Assembly: GCF_016650815.1 (NCBI RefSeq)
Contig: NZ_JAEKEZ010000010.1
Coordinates: 434,001-498,000, forward strand
Length of the DNA stretch: 64,000 bases
Source: Pseudomonas sp. TH31
GTDB lineage: Bacteria > Pseudomonadota > Gammaproteobacteria > Pseudomonadales > Pseudomonadaceae
Reading direction: 5' to 3'
Shown here: positions 27,531-37,485 of the stretch, piece after piece
Layout of the letters: the number at the start of each line of letters is the position of its first letter
How positions within the stretch are numbered: the stretch's first letter is position 1
Translations under genes and position numbers: made by a program
The notes under the pieces: model-generated
Databases searched by the model: none
Told to the model about the DNA's origin: nothing
What the model saw: only the letters and a program-made list of their open reading frames with translations

Positions 27531-28759
27531 TCATTGCGGGCTTTGCGGCGCGGGTGCATCCGGTGCGGGTGCAGGCTCTTGCGCCGGCGTTGGCGGTGAT
27601 GCTTCAGGCGCGGTCGTCGGTGCAGGAGCGGGCTTCTGCGTCGGCACCTGCGGCACTGCTTCGGTCGCGGTATCGGGGGATGCGGCGGGGATCGGCGTTT
27701 CGGCATCCGGCGTCACCGGAGCATTAGCCGGTGCCGGGCTGGAGCGGTAATCGGCACGACGCTTGAGCTGGAACTCGCGCACTGCCGTGTTGTGGGCGTC
27801 CAGGTCATCGGAGAACACATGGCTGCCGTCACCGCGAGCCACGAAATACAGGCTGTTGCCGGCCACCGGGTTCAACGCCGCATGAATCGCTTCACGACCG
27901 ACCATGGCAATCGGAGTCGGCGGCAGGCCGGAGATCATATAGGTGTTGTACGGTGTCGCTTCCTTGAGATGGGCGCGAGTCAACTTGCCCTGGTAACGAT
28001 CACCCAGACCATAGATCACCGTCGGATCGGTCTGTAGCAACATGCCGATCGCCATCCGCCGCACAAACACGCCGGCGATTTGCCCACGTTCTTGTGGCAC
28101 GCCGGTTTCCTTCTCCACCAGCGAGGCCATGATCAGCGCCTGATAGGGTTCGGTGTACGGCGCATCGGCAGCGCGCCTCTCCCATTCCTTGGCGAGCACT
28201 TCGTCGAGGCGGTCATAGGCTTTTTCAGCAGTTCGGCGTCGGACATGCCACGCACAAAACTGTAAGTGTCCGGAAAGAAGCGGCCCTCAGGGAAAATCCC
28301 GCTATGGCCCAGCTTGTCCATCACTTGCGTATCCGTCAGACCCGTCAGGGTTTGTTTGAGCTTGTCGTCCTTGGCCAGCGCCGCACGGACCTGCCGGAAA
28401 TTCCAGCCCTCGACCAGCGTCACGCTGTACTGCACCACTTCACCGCGCTTCCACAGATCGATCAGACCATCGACGGTCATGCCGGGGAGCATGCGGTATT
28501 CGCCGCTATGGATCGGCGTGCCGGCGAGATTGAAACGCCAATAGACGCGCAACCAGAACGCGTCCTTGATGACGCCATCGGTTTCGAGTCGAATGAAAGT
28601 GCCGGTCGGCGTAGAACCTTTGGGCACCTCCAGCAGTTCTTCCTGGGTGATGTTCAGCGGCTGTTCCAGTGCCGAATTGATTTTCCAGGCCGAAGCGCCC
28701 AACAGCAGCCCCGCCAGAACCAGTCCGGTTTCCAGCAGCAGCAAGAATTTACGTCTCAC
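27531..28759 (-). CDS. mltG: Endolytic murein transglycosylase, one apparent 1-base deletion
   Basis: Two frames join to 409 residues. The N-terminal membrane anchor LLLLETGLVLAGLLLG is at residues 5-20, and the catalytic glutamate is in ALIMASLVEKETGVPQERGQ. The break is at 28221-28225, where five A on the coding strand give AELLKKPMT; six give AELLKKAYDRLDEVLAKEWE, the normal sequence. The C-terminus carries an Ala/Pro-rich tail of about 75 residues (APTTAPEASPPTPAQEPAPA), longer than in E. coli MltG and probably disordered in the periplasm. It cuts nascent glycan strands at the inner membrane. Confidence 0.9.
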
Positions 28760-28762
28760 GTA

Positions 28763-29578
28763 TCAAGCATCCAGTAGCGCGCGGGCAATGGTTTGGAGTT
28801 TACGGGTGAGCGGGCCAACCGACCAGCCCAGTGCTGCATAGGCGCGAACCGGCCAGATGCCATACACGCTGTTGCAGATGAAGACTTCATCGGCCCATTG
28901 CAGTTGATCGAGGCTGATGTCGGTAATTTGCGTGGGGATCCCCAATGACGCAGCCCGACACAATAATTCAGCGCGCATCACGCCGGCCACGCCGCAGCGT
29001 TTGAGATCGGCAGTGATCAGTACGCCATCGCGGACCAGGAACAGATTGCTGAAGACACATTCGATCACGCGACCGGCCTGATCAAGCATCAAGCCTTCGG
29101 CGTGCTCGGCGTCTTGCCACTCGGAACGGGCGATAACCTGTTCAAGTCGATTCAGGTGCTTGAGGCCGGCGAGCAAAGGTTGTTTGGACAATCGTGTCGC
29201 ACAAGGGAACAAACGAACGCCCTGCTCCCCATGAATAACAGGATAAACGGCGGGAGGGTTGCCTTGCAGAATGCGCCGGGCCTGAGCCGAAGGATCAGGG
29301 GCGTAACCGCGCAAACCGTCGCCGCGGGTGAGGATGAGCTTGAGCACACCTTCACCCAGCACGGCGGCATAGGCTTGCAACTCGCTGCGGATCAACAGGT
29401 GATCGGCAGTGATCGCCAGGCGCGAACAGCCGTCAGCCAGACGCGACAGATGCCGATCCAGCAACAACGGTTGCCCACCGCGCACTGCGATGGTCTCGAA
29501 CAGGCCATCACCGTAAGCCAGGCCGCGATCCTTCAGCGACAGAACGTCAGCCGGCTGACCGTCGACCCAGCTGTCCAT
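28763..29578 (-). CDS. pabC: Aminodeoxychorismate lyase
   Basis: 271 residues, PLP fold type IV. It makes p-aminobenzoate for folate from 4-amino-4-deoxychorismate. LKDRGLAYGDGLFETIAV is at residues 15-32, the lysine for PLP is in VLKLILTRGDGLRGY, and IECVFSNLFLVRDGVL follows. The start ATG 29578 overlaps the fabF stop by one base, which gives tight coupling between the fatty-acid and folate genes. Confidence 0.94.
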   Translation of the reverse strand: MDSWVDGQPADVLSLKDRGLAYGDGLFETIAVRGGQPLLLDRHLSRLADGCSRLAITADHLLIRSELQAYAAVLGEGVLKLILTRGDGLRGYAPDPSAQARRILQGNPPAVYPVIHGEQGVRLFPCATRLSKQPLLAGLKHLNRLEQVIARSEWQDAEHAEGLMLDQAGRVIECVFSNLFLVRDGVLITADLKRCGVAGVMRAELLCRAASLGIPTQITDISLDQLQWADEVFICNSVYGIWPVRAYAALGWSVGPLTRKLQTIARALLDA

Positions 29579-30822
29579 CAGTCCGCGAACCGGCGGAACA
29601 CCAGCGAGCCGTTGGTACCGCCAAACCCGAAGGAGTTGGACAGCACCACATCGATGTCCATGTTGCGCGCGGTGTGTGGCACAAAATCGAGGTCGCAGCC
29701 TTCGTCCGGCTCATCAAGGTTGATGGTCGGCGGCGCCACCTGGCTGTTGATCGCCAGCACACTGAAGATCGCCTCGACGGCGCCCGCTGCACCCAGCAGG
29801 TGACCGGTCATGGACTTGGTCGAACTGACCGCCAGTTTGTAAGCGTGATCGCCAAACACCGACTTGATCGCACGGGCTTCAGCGAGGTCGCCGGCCGAAG
29901 TCGAGGTGCCGTGGGCATTGATGTACTGGACCTGGTCGCCATTGATCCTGGCGTCGCGCAGTGCATTGGTGATGCAACGTGCAGCACCGGCGCCATCGGC
30001 GGGAGGCGAAGTCATGTGGTAGGCATCGCCACTGGTGCCAAAGCCGATCAGCTCGGCGTAGATCGTCGCGCCGCGAGCCTTGGCGTGCTCCAGTTCTTCG
30101 AGGACCAGTGCACCGGCACCGTCAGACAACACGAAGCCATCACGGCCCTTGTCCCATGGACGGCTGGCGCGGGCGGGTTCGTCGTTGCGGGTCGACAGCG
30201 CGCGGGAGGCACCGAAGCCGCCCATGCCCAGACCGCAGGCCGCCATCTCGGCGCCGCCGGCAATCATCACATCGGCTTCGTCGTACATGATGTTGCGTGC
30301 CGCCATGCCGATGCAGTGCGTACCGGTGGTACACGCAGTGGCGATGGCGTAGTTAGGTCCCTGTGCCCCCAAGTGGATGGACAGGAAACCGGAAATCATA
30401 TTGATGATCGAGCCAGGCACGAAGAACGGTGAAATTCGACGAGGGCCGGAATCATGCAGCGTGCGGCTGGTTTCTTCGATATTGGTCAAACCGCCAATAC
30501 CCGAACCCATGGCCACGCCGATGCGCTCGCGGTTGGCGTCAGTGACTTCCAGGCCGCAATTGCGCATAGCCTGAAACCCTGCGGCCAGACCGTATTGAAT
30601 GAACAGGTCGAGCTTGCGAGCTTCCTTGACCGACAGATATTCCTCGACATTGAAGCCCTTTACCGAGCCGCCAAAGCGGGTGGAATAGGCAGAAAGGTCG
30701 GTGTGTTCGATCAGACCAATGCCACTGCGGCCAGCCAGAATGCCCTGCCAACTGCTCGGCACATCCGTGCCCAGTGGCGACAACATACCCATACCGGTGA
30801 CTACGACGCGTCTACGCGACAC
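29578..30822 (-). CDS. fabF: Beta-ketoacyl-ACP synthase II
   Basis: 414 residues. It elongates acyl-ACP with malonyl-ACP. The Cys-His-His triad is seen in [16 protein letters not shown] (Cys near 164), [11 protein letters not shown] and [16 protein letters not shown]. The N-terminal [18 protein letters not shown] is typical. It follows acpP, with a strong hairpin terminator between the two, so only part of the transcripts should reach fabF. Confidence 0.97.
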   Translation of the reverse strand: MSRRRVVVTGMGMLSPLGTDVPSSWQGILAGRSGIGLIEHTDLSAYSTRFGGSVKGFNVEEYLSVKEARKLDLFIQYGLAAGFQAMRNCGLEVTDANRERIGVAMGSGIGGLTNIEETSRTLHDSGPRRISPFFVPGSIINMISGFLSIHLGAQGPNYAIATACTTGTHCIGMAARNIMYDEADVMIAGGAEMAACGLGMGGFGASRALSTRNDEPARASRPWDKGRDGFVLSDGAGALVLEELEHAKARGATIYAELIGFGTSGDAYHMTSPPADGAGAARCITNALRDARINGDQVQYINAHGTSTSAGDLAEARAIKSVFGDHAYKLAVSSTKSMTGHLLGAAGAVEAIFSVLAINSQVAPPTINLDEPDEGCDLDFVPHTARNMDIDVVLSNSFGFGGTNGSLVFRRFAD

Positions 30823-30867
30823 AGCACTCTCCTTTTTTCAAATGACGACTTTGCATCAGGCCTAAAG

Positions 30868-30902
30868 AAAAAACCGCACGCCGTGATGGCAGTGCGGTTT
30901 TT
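30868..30902 (-). terminator. Hairpin terminator after acpP
   Basis: AAAAAACCGCAC and GTGCGGTTTTT enclose a 12-base loop. The stem has A and T runs on both sides, so it can terminate either strand. On the minus strand it stands 30 bases after the acpP stop and should set a high acpP:fabF ratio. Confidence 0.8.
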
Positions 30903-30931
30903 CCATGACAGCAAGCAACGATTACAAGCTA

Positions 30932-31168
30932 TTAAGCCTGGTGGTTAGTAACGTAATCGATTGCAGCTTGTACAGTAGTGATCTTCTCAGCTTCTTCGTC
31001 AGGGATTTCGGTCTCGAATTCCTCTTCCAGAGCCATCACCAGCTCAACGGTGTCAAGGGAGTCGGCACCCAGGTCTTCAACGAAGGAAGCAGTGTTGACC
31101 ACTTCTTCTTCTTTAACGCCCAGTTGCTCAGCAACGATTTTCTTGACGCGCTCTTCGATGGTGCTCAT
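30932..31168 (-). CDS. acpP: Acyl carrier protein
   Basis: 78 residues, acidic. The phosphopantetheine serine is in the [16 protein letters not shown] motif (LGADSLDT). It carries the growing acyl chain. A gap of 191 bases to fabG upstream leaves room for its own promoter, as expected for such an abundant protein. Confidence 0.99.
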   Translation of the reverse strand: MSTIEERVKKIVAEQLGVKEEEVVNTASFVEDLGADSLDTVELVMALEEEFETEIPDEEAEKITTVQAAIDYVTNHQA

Positions 31169-31359
31169 ACCTTGTTTTCACTCCTAATGGACAAATTCAG
31201 GCAGCTGGCCAGTGGGTAAGTGTATAGAAAGACTTTTCAGTTTTTCAACTGAAAGCTTCACTCCTCAAACCCAGGGACCCTCTGCCTATAAATAGATTGC
31301 AGCTTTATAACGGATTTTAGACAGCTCGTATGACATTTTTTTGAAGCAATCCGTCACAT

Positions 31360-32103
31360 TTAACTCATGTACATCCCGCCGTTCACCGGGATTGTAGCCC
31401 CAGTAACGTAAGCCGCACCGTCGGACGCAAGAAAAGCGACCACAGACGCGATCTCTTGAGCTTGCCCCAGACGGCCCAGCGGAATCTGCGTCTGCAAGGC
31501 TTCACGCTGCGCCTCGGGCAGTTCGCGGGTCATATCGGTGTCGATGAACCCAGGGGCCACCGAGTTTACCGTAATCGAACGCGAACCGACTTCACGCGCC
31601 AATGCACGGCTGAAACCTTCCAGACCGGCCTTGGCGGCTGCGTAGTTTACTTGGCCTGCGTTGCCCATGGCACCCACAACAGAGCCAATACTGATAATTC
31701 GTCCCCAACGAGCTTTGGTCATGCCGCGCAGAACGCCCTTGGACAGGCGGAACAGACTGTTCAGGTTGGTATCGACGACGTCATGCCATTCGTCGTCTTT
31801 CATGCGCATCATCAGATTATCGCGGGTGATACCGGCATTGTTGACCAGGATCGCCGGCGCACCGAACTGTGCACTGATGCTCGCCAGTACCGCAGCAACG
31901 GACTCGTCGCTGGTGACGTTGAGTTCCAGGCCAGTGCCCTGGATACCATTTTCTTTCAGGGTAGCGGCAATGCGCTCGGCCCCCGAGGCGGAGGTCGCGG
32001 TGCCGATGACGATGGCGCCCTGACGACCCAGTTCCAGGGCGATAGCCTGGCCGATACCACGGCTCGCGCCGGTGACCAGTGCAACTTTACCTTGCAGACT
32101 CAT
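31360..32103 (-). CDS. fabG: 3-oxoacyl-ACP reductase
   Basis: 247 residues, SDR fold. TGASRGIGQAIALELG (residues 11-26), NNAGITRDNLMMRMKDDEW, and Tyr-x3-Lys in VNYAAAKAGLEGFS are present, ending with the conserved NGGMYMS. It reduces beta-ketoacyl-ACP with NADPH. It follows fabD by 16 bases. Confidence 0.98.
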   Translation of the reverse strand: MSLQGKVALVTGASRGIGQAIALELGRQGAIVIGTATSASGAERIAATLKENGIQGTGLELNVTSDESVAAVLASISAQFGAPAILVNNAGITRDNLMMRMKDDEWHDVVDTNLNSLFRLSKGVLRGMTKARWGRIISIGSVVGAMGNAGQVNYAAAKAGLEGFSRALAREVGSRSITVNSVAPGFIDTDMTRELPEAQREALQTQIPLGRLGQAQEIASVVAFLASDGAAYVTGATIPVNGGMYMS

Positions 32104-32119
32104 GCAAGCTTCTCCTGAT

Positions 32120-33057
32120 TCAGACCAACGCTGCGCGGGCGGCAGCGAAAGCGTCTGGGGTGTTGAGGTTGGATGTCGACACGCCTTCGGCGCAGCGTTT
32201 GTTCAGCCCGGCAAGCACCTTGCCCGGGCCGCACTCGACCAATTGGGTCGCGCCCTTGGCAGCCAGTGCCTGGACTGATTCAACCCAGCGCACAGGCTTG
32301 TAGAGCTGCTCAAGCAAATCGCGCTTGAGGGTTTCCAGATCGGCCGGCACGCTGGCGCTGACATTCTGTACCACCGGGATCTGCGGCGCCTGCCAGTCAA
32401 TGGCAGCGATGGACTCGGCAAACCGTTCGGCCGCCGGACGCATCAGTTCGCAGTGAGACGGCACGCTGACCGGTAACGGCATGGCGCGCTTGGCACCACG
32501 GGCCTTGCAGCCTTCGATAGCGCGCTCGACCGCTGCCTTGGCACCGGCGATAACGACCTGACCCGGGAGTTGAAGTTGACCGCACTGACCACTGCGCCTT
32601 GCGCCGCTTCGGCACAGGCTGCCAGCACGTCGGCATCTTCCAGACCGAGGATAGCGGCCATGCCGCCCTGCCCGGCCGGAACGGCTTCCTGCATCAACTG
32701 GCCACGACGCTCAACCAGCTTAACGGCGTCGCCCAGGCTCAAGCTGCCTGCAGCTACCAGGGCGCTGTATTCGCCCAGGCTGTGACCGGCGACATAAGCT
32801 GGGCGCGCGCCGCCTTCTGCCAGCCACAGACGCCACAAGGCGATCGAGGCCGTCAGAATGGCTGGCTGGGTTTTATCGGTTTGATTGAGCTGCTCTTCCG
32901 GCCCTTGCTGGGTCAGTGCCCACAGGTCGTAACCCAGAGCATCGGAAGCTTCTTTGAATGTTTCGAGGACAATCGGATGTTGCGCGCCCAACTCGGCCAG
33001 CATGCCGAGGGACTGCGAACCCTGTCCTGGAAAGACGAATGCGAGGGAAGCAGACAT
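32120..33057 (-). CDS. fabD: Malonyl-CoA:ACP transacylase, one apparent 1-base deletion
   Basis: Start ATG 33057 (MSASLAFVFPGQGSQSLGML). Restoring one base gives exactly 312 residues, the normal length. The nucleophilic serine is in GHSLGEYSAL, the histidine in VPSHCELM, and GQGSQ opens the protein. The break is near 32572, where coding-strand TCCCGGG should be TCCCCGGG, giving AVNFNSPGQVVIAGAKAAVE. FabD is essential, so a real frameshift is very unlikely. This gene is one of the two best arguments that the frameshifts are assembly errors. Confidence 0.93.
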
Positions 33058-33181
33058 GTAACAAGCCCCTAATGATCTTGTCGTCGGAGAATTGACGTCC
33101 CGCTTGGGGACGCAAGAAACTGACAGTTGGATGGCCAATTGAACTGAGCGGTCACATTTAAGCATTGTCCGACGAAAACGC

Positions 33182-34192
33182 CTAAGGCAACAAATCCTCC
33201 AGACGACCGTGAAGCCGCTCCGGGAGGTTTTCCTGAATCTCGATCAGCGCGCGCTGTATCGCACTCTGAAAGCCCTGCACCCCGGCCGAACCATGGCTTT
33301 TCACCACGATGCCCTGCAAGCCGAGAAAGCTTGCGCCATTGTGCCGCGCCGGGGCCAGATCGGCCTGCAAGCGCCTCATCAAAGGCAGCGCCAGTGCACC
33401 GACTATTTTCGACGCCAGGTTTTTCCTGAACAAGGCTTCAATGCGCCCGGCAATCATGGTCGCCAGGCCCTCGCTGGACTTGAGCAGGATATTGCCGACA
33501 AAGCCGTCACACACCACCACGTCCGCCTCGCCCCGGTACAAACCGTCACCTTCGACAAAACCGATGTAATTGATACCACGGGCACTTTGCAACAATGTTG
33601 CAGCAAGCTTGACCTGCTGATTACCCTTGATGTCTTCGGTGCCGATGTTCAGCAACGCCACACGCGGGCGAACGACACCCAGGGTTTCTGCCGCCACCGA
33701 GCCCATGATTGCGAACTGCAACAAGTGCTCGGCGCTGCAATCGACGTTCGCGCCCAAATCCAGCAACTGGCAATAACCCTTCTGGGTCGGAATGGCCGCG
33801 ACCATCGCCGGACGATCGATGCCCGGCAAGGTCTTGAGCACAAACCGCGACAACGCCATCAGCGCGCCGGTATTGCCGGCGCTGACACAGGCCTGGACCT
33901 TGCCATCACGCAGTAACTCAAGCGCCACGCGCATTGACGAATCAGGCTTGCCGCGCAACGCCTGGGCAGGTTTTTCGTCCATGGTGATGACTTCGGACGC
34001 CGGCGTAATCGACAGGCGCGCGCGATCCACAGCCGAATGACTGGAGAGCAGTTCTTCTAAAAGGTTGGCTTGACCGACGAGGGTCAGGTGCAGCGAGGGC
34101 GTAGCAGACAGGCAAGCAAGACTGGCCTGAACAATGCTGCGGGGACCGAAGTCCCCGCCCATTGCGTCAATCGCGATGACTTGAGCAGACAA
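33182..34192 (-). CDS. plsX: Phosphate acyltransferase of phospholipid synthesis
   Basis: 336 residues. It converts acyl-ACP to acyl-phosphate for PlsY. The N-terminal [13 protein letters not shown] (residues 7-19), [15 protein letters not shown], and [18 protein letters not shown] are family signatures. It sits four bases after rpmF in the conserved yceD-rpmF-plsX-fabD order. Confidence 0.97.
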   Translation of the reverse strand: MSAQVIAIDAMGGDFGPRSIVQASLACLSATPSLHLTLVGQANLLEELLSSHSAVDRARLSITPASEVITMDEKPAQALRGKPDSSMRVALELLRDGKVQACVSAGNTGALMALSRFVLKTLPGIDRPAMVAAIPTQKGYCQLLDLGANVDCSAEHLLQFAIMGSVAAETLGVVRPRVALLNIGTEDIKGNQQVKLAATLLQSARGINYIGFVEGDGLYRGEADVVVCDGFVGNILLKSSEGLATMIAGRIEALFRKNLASKIVGALALPLMRRLQADLAPARHNGASFLGLQGIVVKSHGSAGVQGFQSAIQRALIEIQENLPERLHGRLEDLLP

Positions 34193-34196
34193 GTGA

Positions 34197-34379
34197 TTAC
34201 TCGTCAGCGCCCTTGTCGATCACTTTACGGCCACGGTATACGCCTTCTGGCGATACGTGGTGACGCAGGTGAATTTCACCGGTGGTTTTTTCTACAGACA
34301 GAGTGCTTGCCGTCAGGGCGTCGTGCGAACGACGCATGTCACGGGCAGAGCGGGATTTTTTGTTCTGCTGAACAGCCAT
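34197..34379 (-). CDS. rpmF: 50S ribosomal protein L32
   Basis: 60 residues, starting [20 protein letters not shown] and ending KVIDKGADE. It is of the L32 form without the four-cysteine zinc ribbon, as in other gamma-proteobacteria. It lies between yceD and plsX. Confidence 0.98.
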   Translation of the reverse strand: MAVQQNKKSRSARDMRRSHDALTASTLSVEKTTGEIHLRHHVSPEGVYRGRKVIDKGADE

Positions 34380-34392
34380 AATTGATTAACTC

Positions 34393-34920
34393 CTAAACGT
34401 TTGGGTCACGCTTTAACTGCGCCAATACACTGAACGGGTTGGACCGCGTTACCTCGTCCTCGCTCGGTTCGGGCTCATCGAGACCCGCCGGCTGCTGGCA
34501 TTCTTCCGGATGATGAGCAGGCACAATGGGCAAGGCGAGCAGAAGCTCCTCCTCGATCAGTGACTGCAGATCCAATGGATCTTCGCCCAGTTCCAGCACG
34601 TCATAACCTTTCGGCAACGACTGGGTATTCGCACCCTCCTTCACCACAGCATAACTGCATTCGCTATGGATCGGCAGGGTGACCAGCTCAAGACAACGCT
34701 GGCAAACCATTTTGACCTCGGTGTCGATAAAGCTGTGGATGACCACAGATTTACGTTCATCTCGTTCAAAAACGAATTTAGCCTGCACCGTACCGACAGT
34801 GTCGGAAAGCGGGTCGCAGAGTCTCTCCAAATCGGCCAGCAGCATTTCACCTTGAAGGGTGGTGCCACGATCAGCCAATTTGCGCGGGTCAACGTGAGGT
34901 GGAATCGGGTCATTCAACAT
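34393..34920 (-). CDS. yceD: DUF177 protein YceD (23S rRNA accumulation protein)
   Basis: 175 residues from ATG 34920 (MLNDPIPPHVDPRKLADRGT), which is the conserved N-terminus; the upstream ATG 34944 lies inside the promoter. The CxxC-type motif CQRCLELVTLPIHSE is present mid-protein. It is required for normal 23S rRNA levels in E. coli and is always upstream of rpmF. The perfect promoter just before it would leave only three or four bases of leader, and no Shine-Dalgarno is visible. So translation may start leaderless. Confidence 0.93.
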   Translation of the reverse strand: MLNDPIPPHVDPRKLADRGTTLQGEMLLADLERLCDPLSDTVGTVQAKFVFERDERKSVVIHSFIDTEVKMVCQRCLELVTLPIHSECSYAVVKEGANTQSLPKGYDVLELGEDPLDLQSLIEEELLLALPIVPAHHPEECQQPAGLDEPEPSEDEVTRSNPFSVLAQLKRDPNV

Positions 34921-34929
34921 AGGCGCAGC

Positions 34930-34957
34930 ATTATAGGGATGCACCCAGCCATGTCAA
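34930..34957 (-). promoter_or_regulatory. Consensus sigma-70 promoter of yceD-rpmF-plsX
   Basis: Minus strand TTGACA (34952-34957), 16-base spacer, TATAAT (34930-34935), both hexamers perfect. The predicted start of transcription is about 34923, three bases from the yceD ATG. Confidence 0.8.
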
Positions 34958-35025
34958 AGGAAATTCAGCCCTGTCCGTCACTTGGAAGCCTCGATAGAAT
35001 TCGCCCCTGCCTTTTGGAGATGCGC

Positions 35026-35604
35026 ATGCTGCCTTTATTACTCGCTTCAAGCTCGGTTTATCGCCGGGAATTGCTGGCCCGCCTGCAGCTTGAATTTACC
35101 TGCAGCTCGCCAGACATCGACGAAAGCCATCGTCACGACGAAGCCGCAATCGACCTGGTAAAACGCCTGGCCGAAGAGAAAGCACGCGCACTGGCCAGCA
35201 GCCATTCGGCTCATCTGATCATCGGTTCAGACCAGGTGGCGGTACTCGGCGGACGGATTATCGGCAAACCCCACACCTTCGAAAAGGCCCGTGAGCAGTT
35301 ACTGGCTTCCAGCGGCGCCAGCGTGACCTTCCTGACCGGCCTGGCCCTGCTCAATAGCCAGACCGGCCACTGCCAGGTCGATTGCGTGCCCTTCACCGTC
35401 CACATGCGCGCACTCGATCAGGCGCGCATCGAGCGCTATCTGCGCGCAGAACAGCCCTACGACTGCGCTGGCAGCTTCAAGGCCGAAGGTTTGGGAGTGA
35501 GTCTGTTTCAGAGCACTGAAGGCCCTGACGCCACCAGCCTGATCGGCCTGCCATTGATTCGCTTGATCGACATGCTATTAGCTGAAGGCGTACAGATCCC
35601 CTGA
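35026..35604 (+). CDS. maf: Maf-family nucleotide pyrophosphatase (YceF-type, 7-methyl-GTP)
   Basis: 192 residues from ATG 35026, chosen because GGAG (35016-35019) lies six bases upstream; ATG 35020 is too close. The phosphate loop LLASSSVYRRELLARL is at residues 4-19, IIGSDQVAVLGG holds the catalytic aspartate, and DCAGSFKAEGLG is typical of the YceF branch. It hydrolyses modified nucleoside triphosphates such as m7GTP. It is divergent from yceD, as in many gamma-proteobacteria. Confidence 0.93.
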   Translation: MLPLLLASSSVYRRELLARLQLEFTCSSPDIDESHRHDEAAIDLVKRLAEEKARALASSHSAHLIIGSDQVAVLGGRIIGKPHTFEKAREQLLASSGASVTFLTGLALLNSQTGHCQVDCVPFTVHMRALDQARIERYLRAEQPYDCAGSFKAEGLGVSLFQSTEGPDATSLIGLPLIRLIDMLLAEGVQIP

Positions 35605-35617
35605 GCACCACACCCTT

Positions 35618-35750
35618 GTAGCAGCTGGCGAAGCCTGCGTTCGACTGCGAAGCAGTCGTAAAAACCTGAGTACGAGGCCTTCCTGAAACAACGCATTGCC
35701 TGATTTTACGACTGCTTCGCAGCCGAACGCAGGCTTCGCCAGCTGCTACA
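35618..35750. repeat. REP doublet, long form, family GTAGCAGCTGGCGAAGCCTG
   Basis: Outer arms GTAGCAGCTGGCGAAGCCTG (35618 on) and the complement ending at 35750. Inner arms GCGAAGCAGTCGTAAAA / TTTTACGACTGCTTCGC. Same nested layout as 6702-6863. It lies between the convergent maf and sppA genes. Confidence 0.85.
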
Positions 35751-35766
35751 GGGATTGCGCTCGCAT

Positions 35767-35795
35767 AAAAAAACCGGCCATCAAGGCCGGTTTCT
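35767..35795 (-). terminator. Bidirectional hairpin terminator between maf and sppA
   Basis: AAAAAAACCGGCC-ATCA-AGGCCGGTTT with A run on one side and TTTCTTT on the other. It can end both sppA (minus) and maf (plus) transcripts. Confidence 0.75.
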
Positions 35796-35811
35796 TTATG
35801 CCGCATGAGTA

Positions 35812-36801
35812 TTAGCGCAGCGACGGGCCGTTAAACCCCATCCACATCGCCAATTGCTCAGCCACGCTGGCACCAAGCTTCTTCGAGAAGCGATCAAACG
35901 TCGACTCCTGAATAGTGAAGTCCACCAGTTCTTTCTCGCCGATCACGTCACGAGCGACCGAACTGGTATTGCCCAGACCATCGATCAAGCCCAGCGGCAG
36001 CGCCTGCTCGCCAGACCAGACCAGCCCGGAGAACAACTCCGGATGCTCTTTATCCTTGAGACGATCGCCACGCCCCTTCTTCACACTGCTGATGAACTGC
36101 TGGTGCGTGGTATCGAGCACGCCCTGCCAGAACTGAGTTTCCTCGGGCTTCTGCGGCTGGAACGGGTCGAGGAACGATTTGTGCTCGCCAGAGGTGTAGG
36201 TGCGACGCTCGACACCAAGCTTCTCCATGGTCCCGACAAAACCGTAGCCGGCCGCCGTCACACCAATGGAACCCACCAGGCTCGCCTTGTCCGCATAGAT
36301 CTCGTCCGCCGCGCTGGCGATGTAATAAGCGCCGGAAGCGCCGAGATCGGAAATCACCGCATACACCTTGGTATCCGGGTGCAAGCCACGCAGACGCTTG
36401 ATCTCGTCGTACACGTAACCCGACTGCACCGGACTGCCGCCCGGGCTGTTGATGCGCAGGATCACACCCTTGACCTTGGTGTCTTCAAAGGCCGCACGCA
36501 GACTGCCAACAATGTTGTCGGCGCTGGCAGACTCCTTGTCGGCGATCACGCCATTCACGTCGATCAACGCTGTGTAGCTGGAGCCGCGGGTAGCACTTTT
36601 TTCCATGTCTACCAGCGGCGAGAACAGCAGCAACACCCCAAACAGGTACACAAAGGTCAGCAGCTTGAAGAAAATCCCCCAGCGACGGGAGCGGCGCTGT
36701 TCCTGCACACTGGCCAGCAAGGTCTTTTCCAGCAGCTTCCAGCTTTTATCGTCACCGCCATCCGCGCTTGCCTTGGCAGGCGCTTTCCATTCGTCGGTCA
36801 T
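35812..36801 (-). CDS. sppA: S49-family signal peptide peptidase
   Basis: 329 residues. One transmembrane segment (WGIFFKLLTFVYLFGVLLLF, about 41-60) anchors a periplasmic serine protease. The nucleophile is in SDLGASGAYYIASAADEIYA and the lysine general base is in the following segment. LRINSPGGSPVQSGYVYDEI is the substrate-side motif. It degrades cleaved signal peptides in the membrane. It follows the HAD gene by 24 bases, and rluC-HAD-sppA form one minus-strand unit. Confidence 0.95.
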   Translation of the reverse strand: MTDEWKAPAKASADGGDDKSWKLLEKTLLASVQEQRRSRRWGIFFKLLTFVYLFGVLLLFSPLVDMEKSATRGSSYTALIDVNGVIADKESASADNIVGSLRAAFEDTKVKGVILRINSPGGSPVQSGYVYDEIKRLRGLHPDTKVYAVISDLGASGAYYIASAADEIYADKASLVGSIGVTAAGYGFVGTMEKLGVERRTYTSGEHKSFLDPFQPQKPEETQFWQGVLDTTHQQFISSVKKGRGDRLKDKEHPELFSGLVWSGEQALPLGLIDGLGNTSSVARDVIGEKELVDFTIQESTFDRFSKKLGASVAEQLAMWMGFNGPSLR

Positions 36802-36825
36802 GCCATCTACCCCAGCAAAAACGTA

Positions 36826-37485
36826 TTAAGCCTGGTTAAGCCAGGCGTGCAATTCTGAAAAACGATCAATGGCCAGCTTCGGCTCGAACAGCCTCAATGC
36901 TTCGATGGACTGGGCGCCGTAACTCACCGCAACCGAATCCATGCCGGCGTTACGCGCCATCTGCAGGTCAAAAGACGAATCCCCGACCATCAGCGCCTGT
37001 GCCGCAGGCACATCGCAATGAGCGAGAATCTCTTCAAGCATCAGAGGGTGAGGCTTGCTGGCAGTTTCATCCGCCGCACGGGTGATATCGAAATAGGTCT
37101 CCCAGCCGTGCGCCTTGAGCACCCGATCCAGCCCGCGACGAGCCTTGCCGGTGGCCACCGCCAAACGGTAGCCCTCAGCCCGAAACGCTGCCATCGACTC
37201 GAGCACACCCTCAAACAGCGGCGAAGGCACAGCCTCTGCGGCGATGTAGTGATCGGCATAGTGCTGACGGAACACTATCAGCTCGTCATCGCCGATTTGC
37301 GGATACAACGTGCGAATGGCCTCGGGCAACCCAAGGCCGATAATACCTTTGACGGCAAAGTCATCGCACAACGGAAAACCGGAACGCTCGGACGCGACAT
37401 GCATCGCCTCGACAATCCGACCAATGGAATCGGCCAGCGTGCCATCCCAATCGAAAATCAGCAGTTTGTAATCAGAGGGGTGCAC
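36826..37485 (-). CDS. HAD-superfamily hydrolase (phosphoglycolate phosphatase-like)
   Basis: 219 residues. All four HAD motifs can be seen: [12 protein letters not shown] (residues 9-20), [11 protein letters not shown], the lysine in [11 protein letters not shown], and [16 protein letters not shown]. The helical cap between motif I and II is of the Gph/PGP type. Substrate not certain. It overlaps rluC by 14 bases, an arrangement conserved in Pseudomonas. Confidence 0.92.
   Translation of the reverse strand: MHPSDYKLLIFDWDGTLADSIGRIVEAMHVASERSGFPLCDDFAVKGIIGLGLPEAIRTLYPQIGDDELIVFRQHYADHYIAAEAVPSPLFEGVLESMAAFRAEGYRLAVATGKARRGLDRVLKAHGWETYFDITRAADETASKPHPLMLEEILAHCDVPAAQALMVGDSSFDLQMARNAGMDSVAVSYGAQSIEALRLFEPKLAIDRFSELHAWLNQA

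Noticed and set aside
28190..28230. Programmed frameshift in mltG or dgoT at the A/T runs
   Set aside because: Neither family uses frameshifting. The same -1 type of lesion occurs in many unrelated genes of the window, so a common technical cause is simpler.
35618..35750. Long inverted repeat as an insertion-sequence remnant
   Set aside because: It has the REP core and nested layout of 6702-6863, no transposase piece, and no target duplication that I can see.
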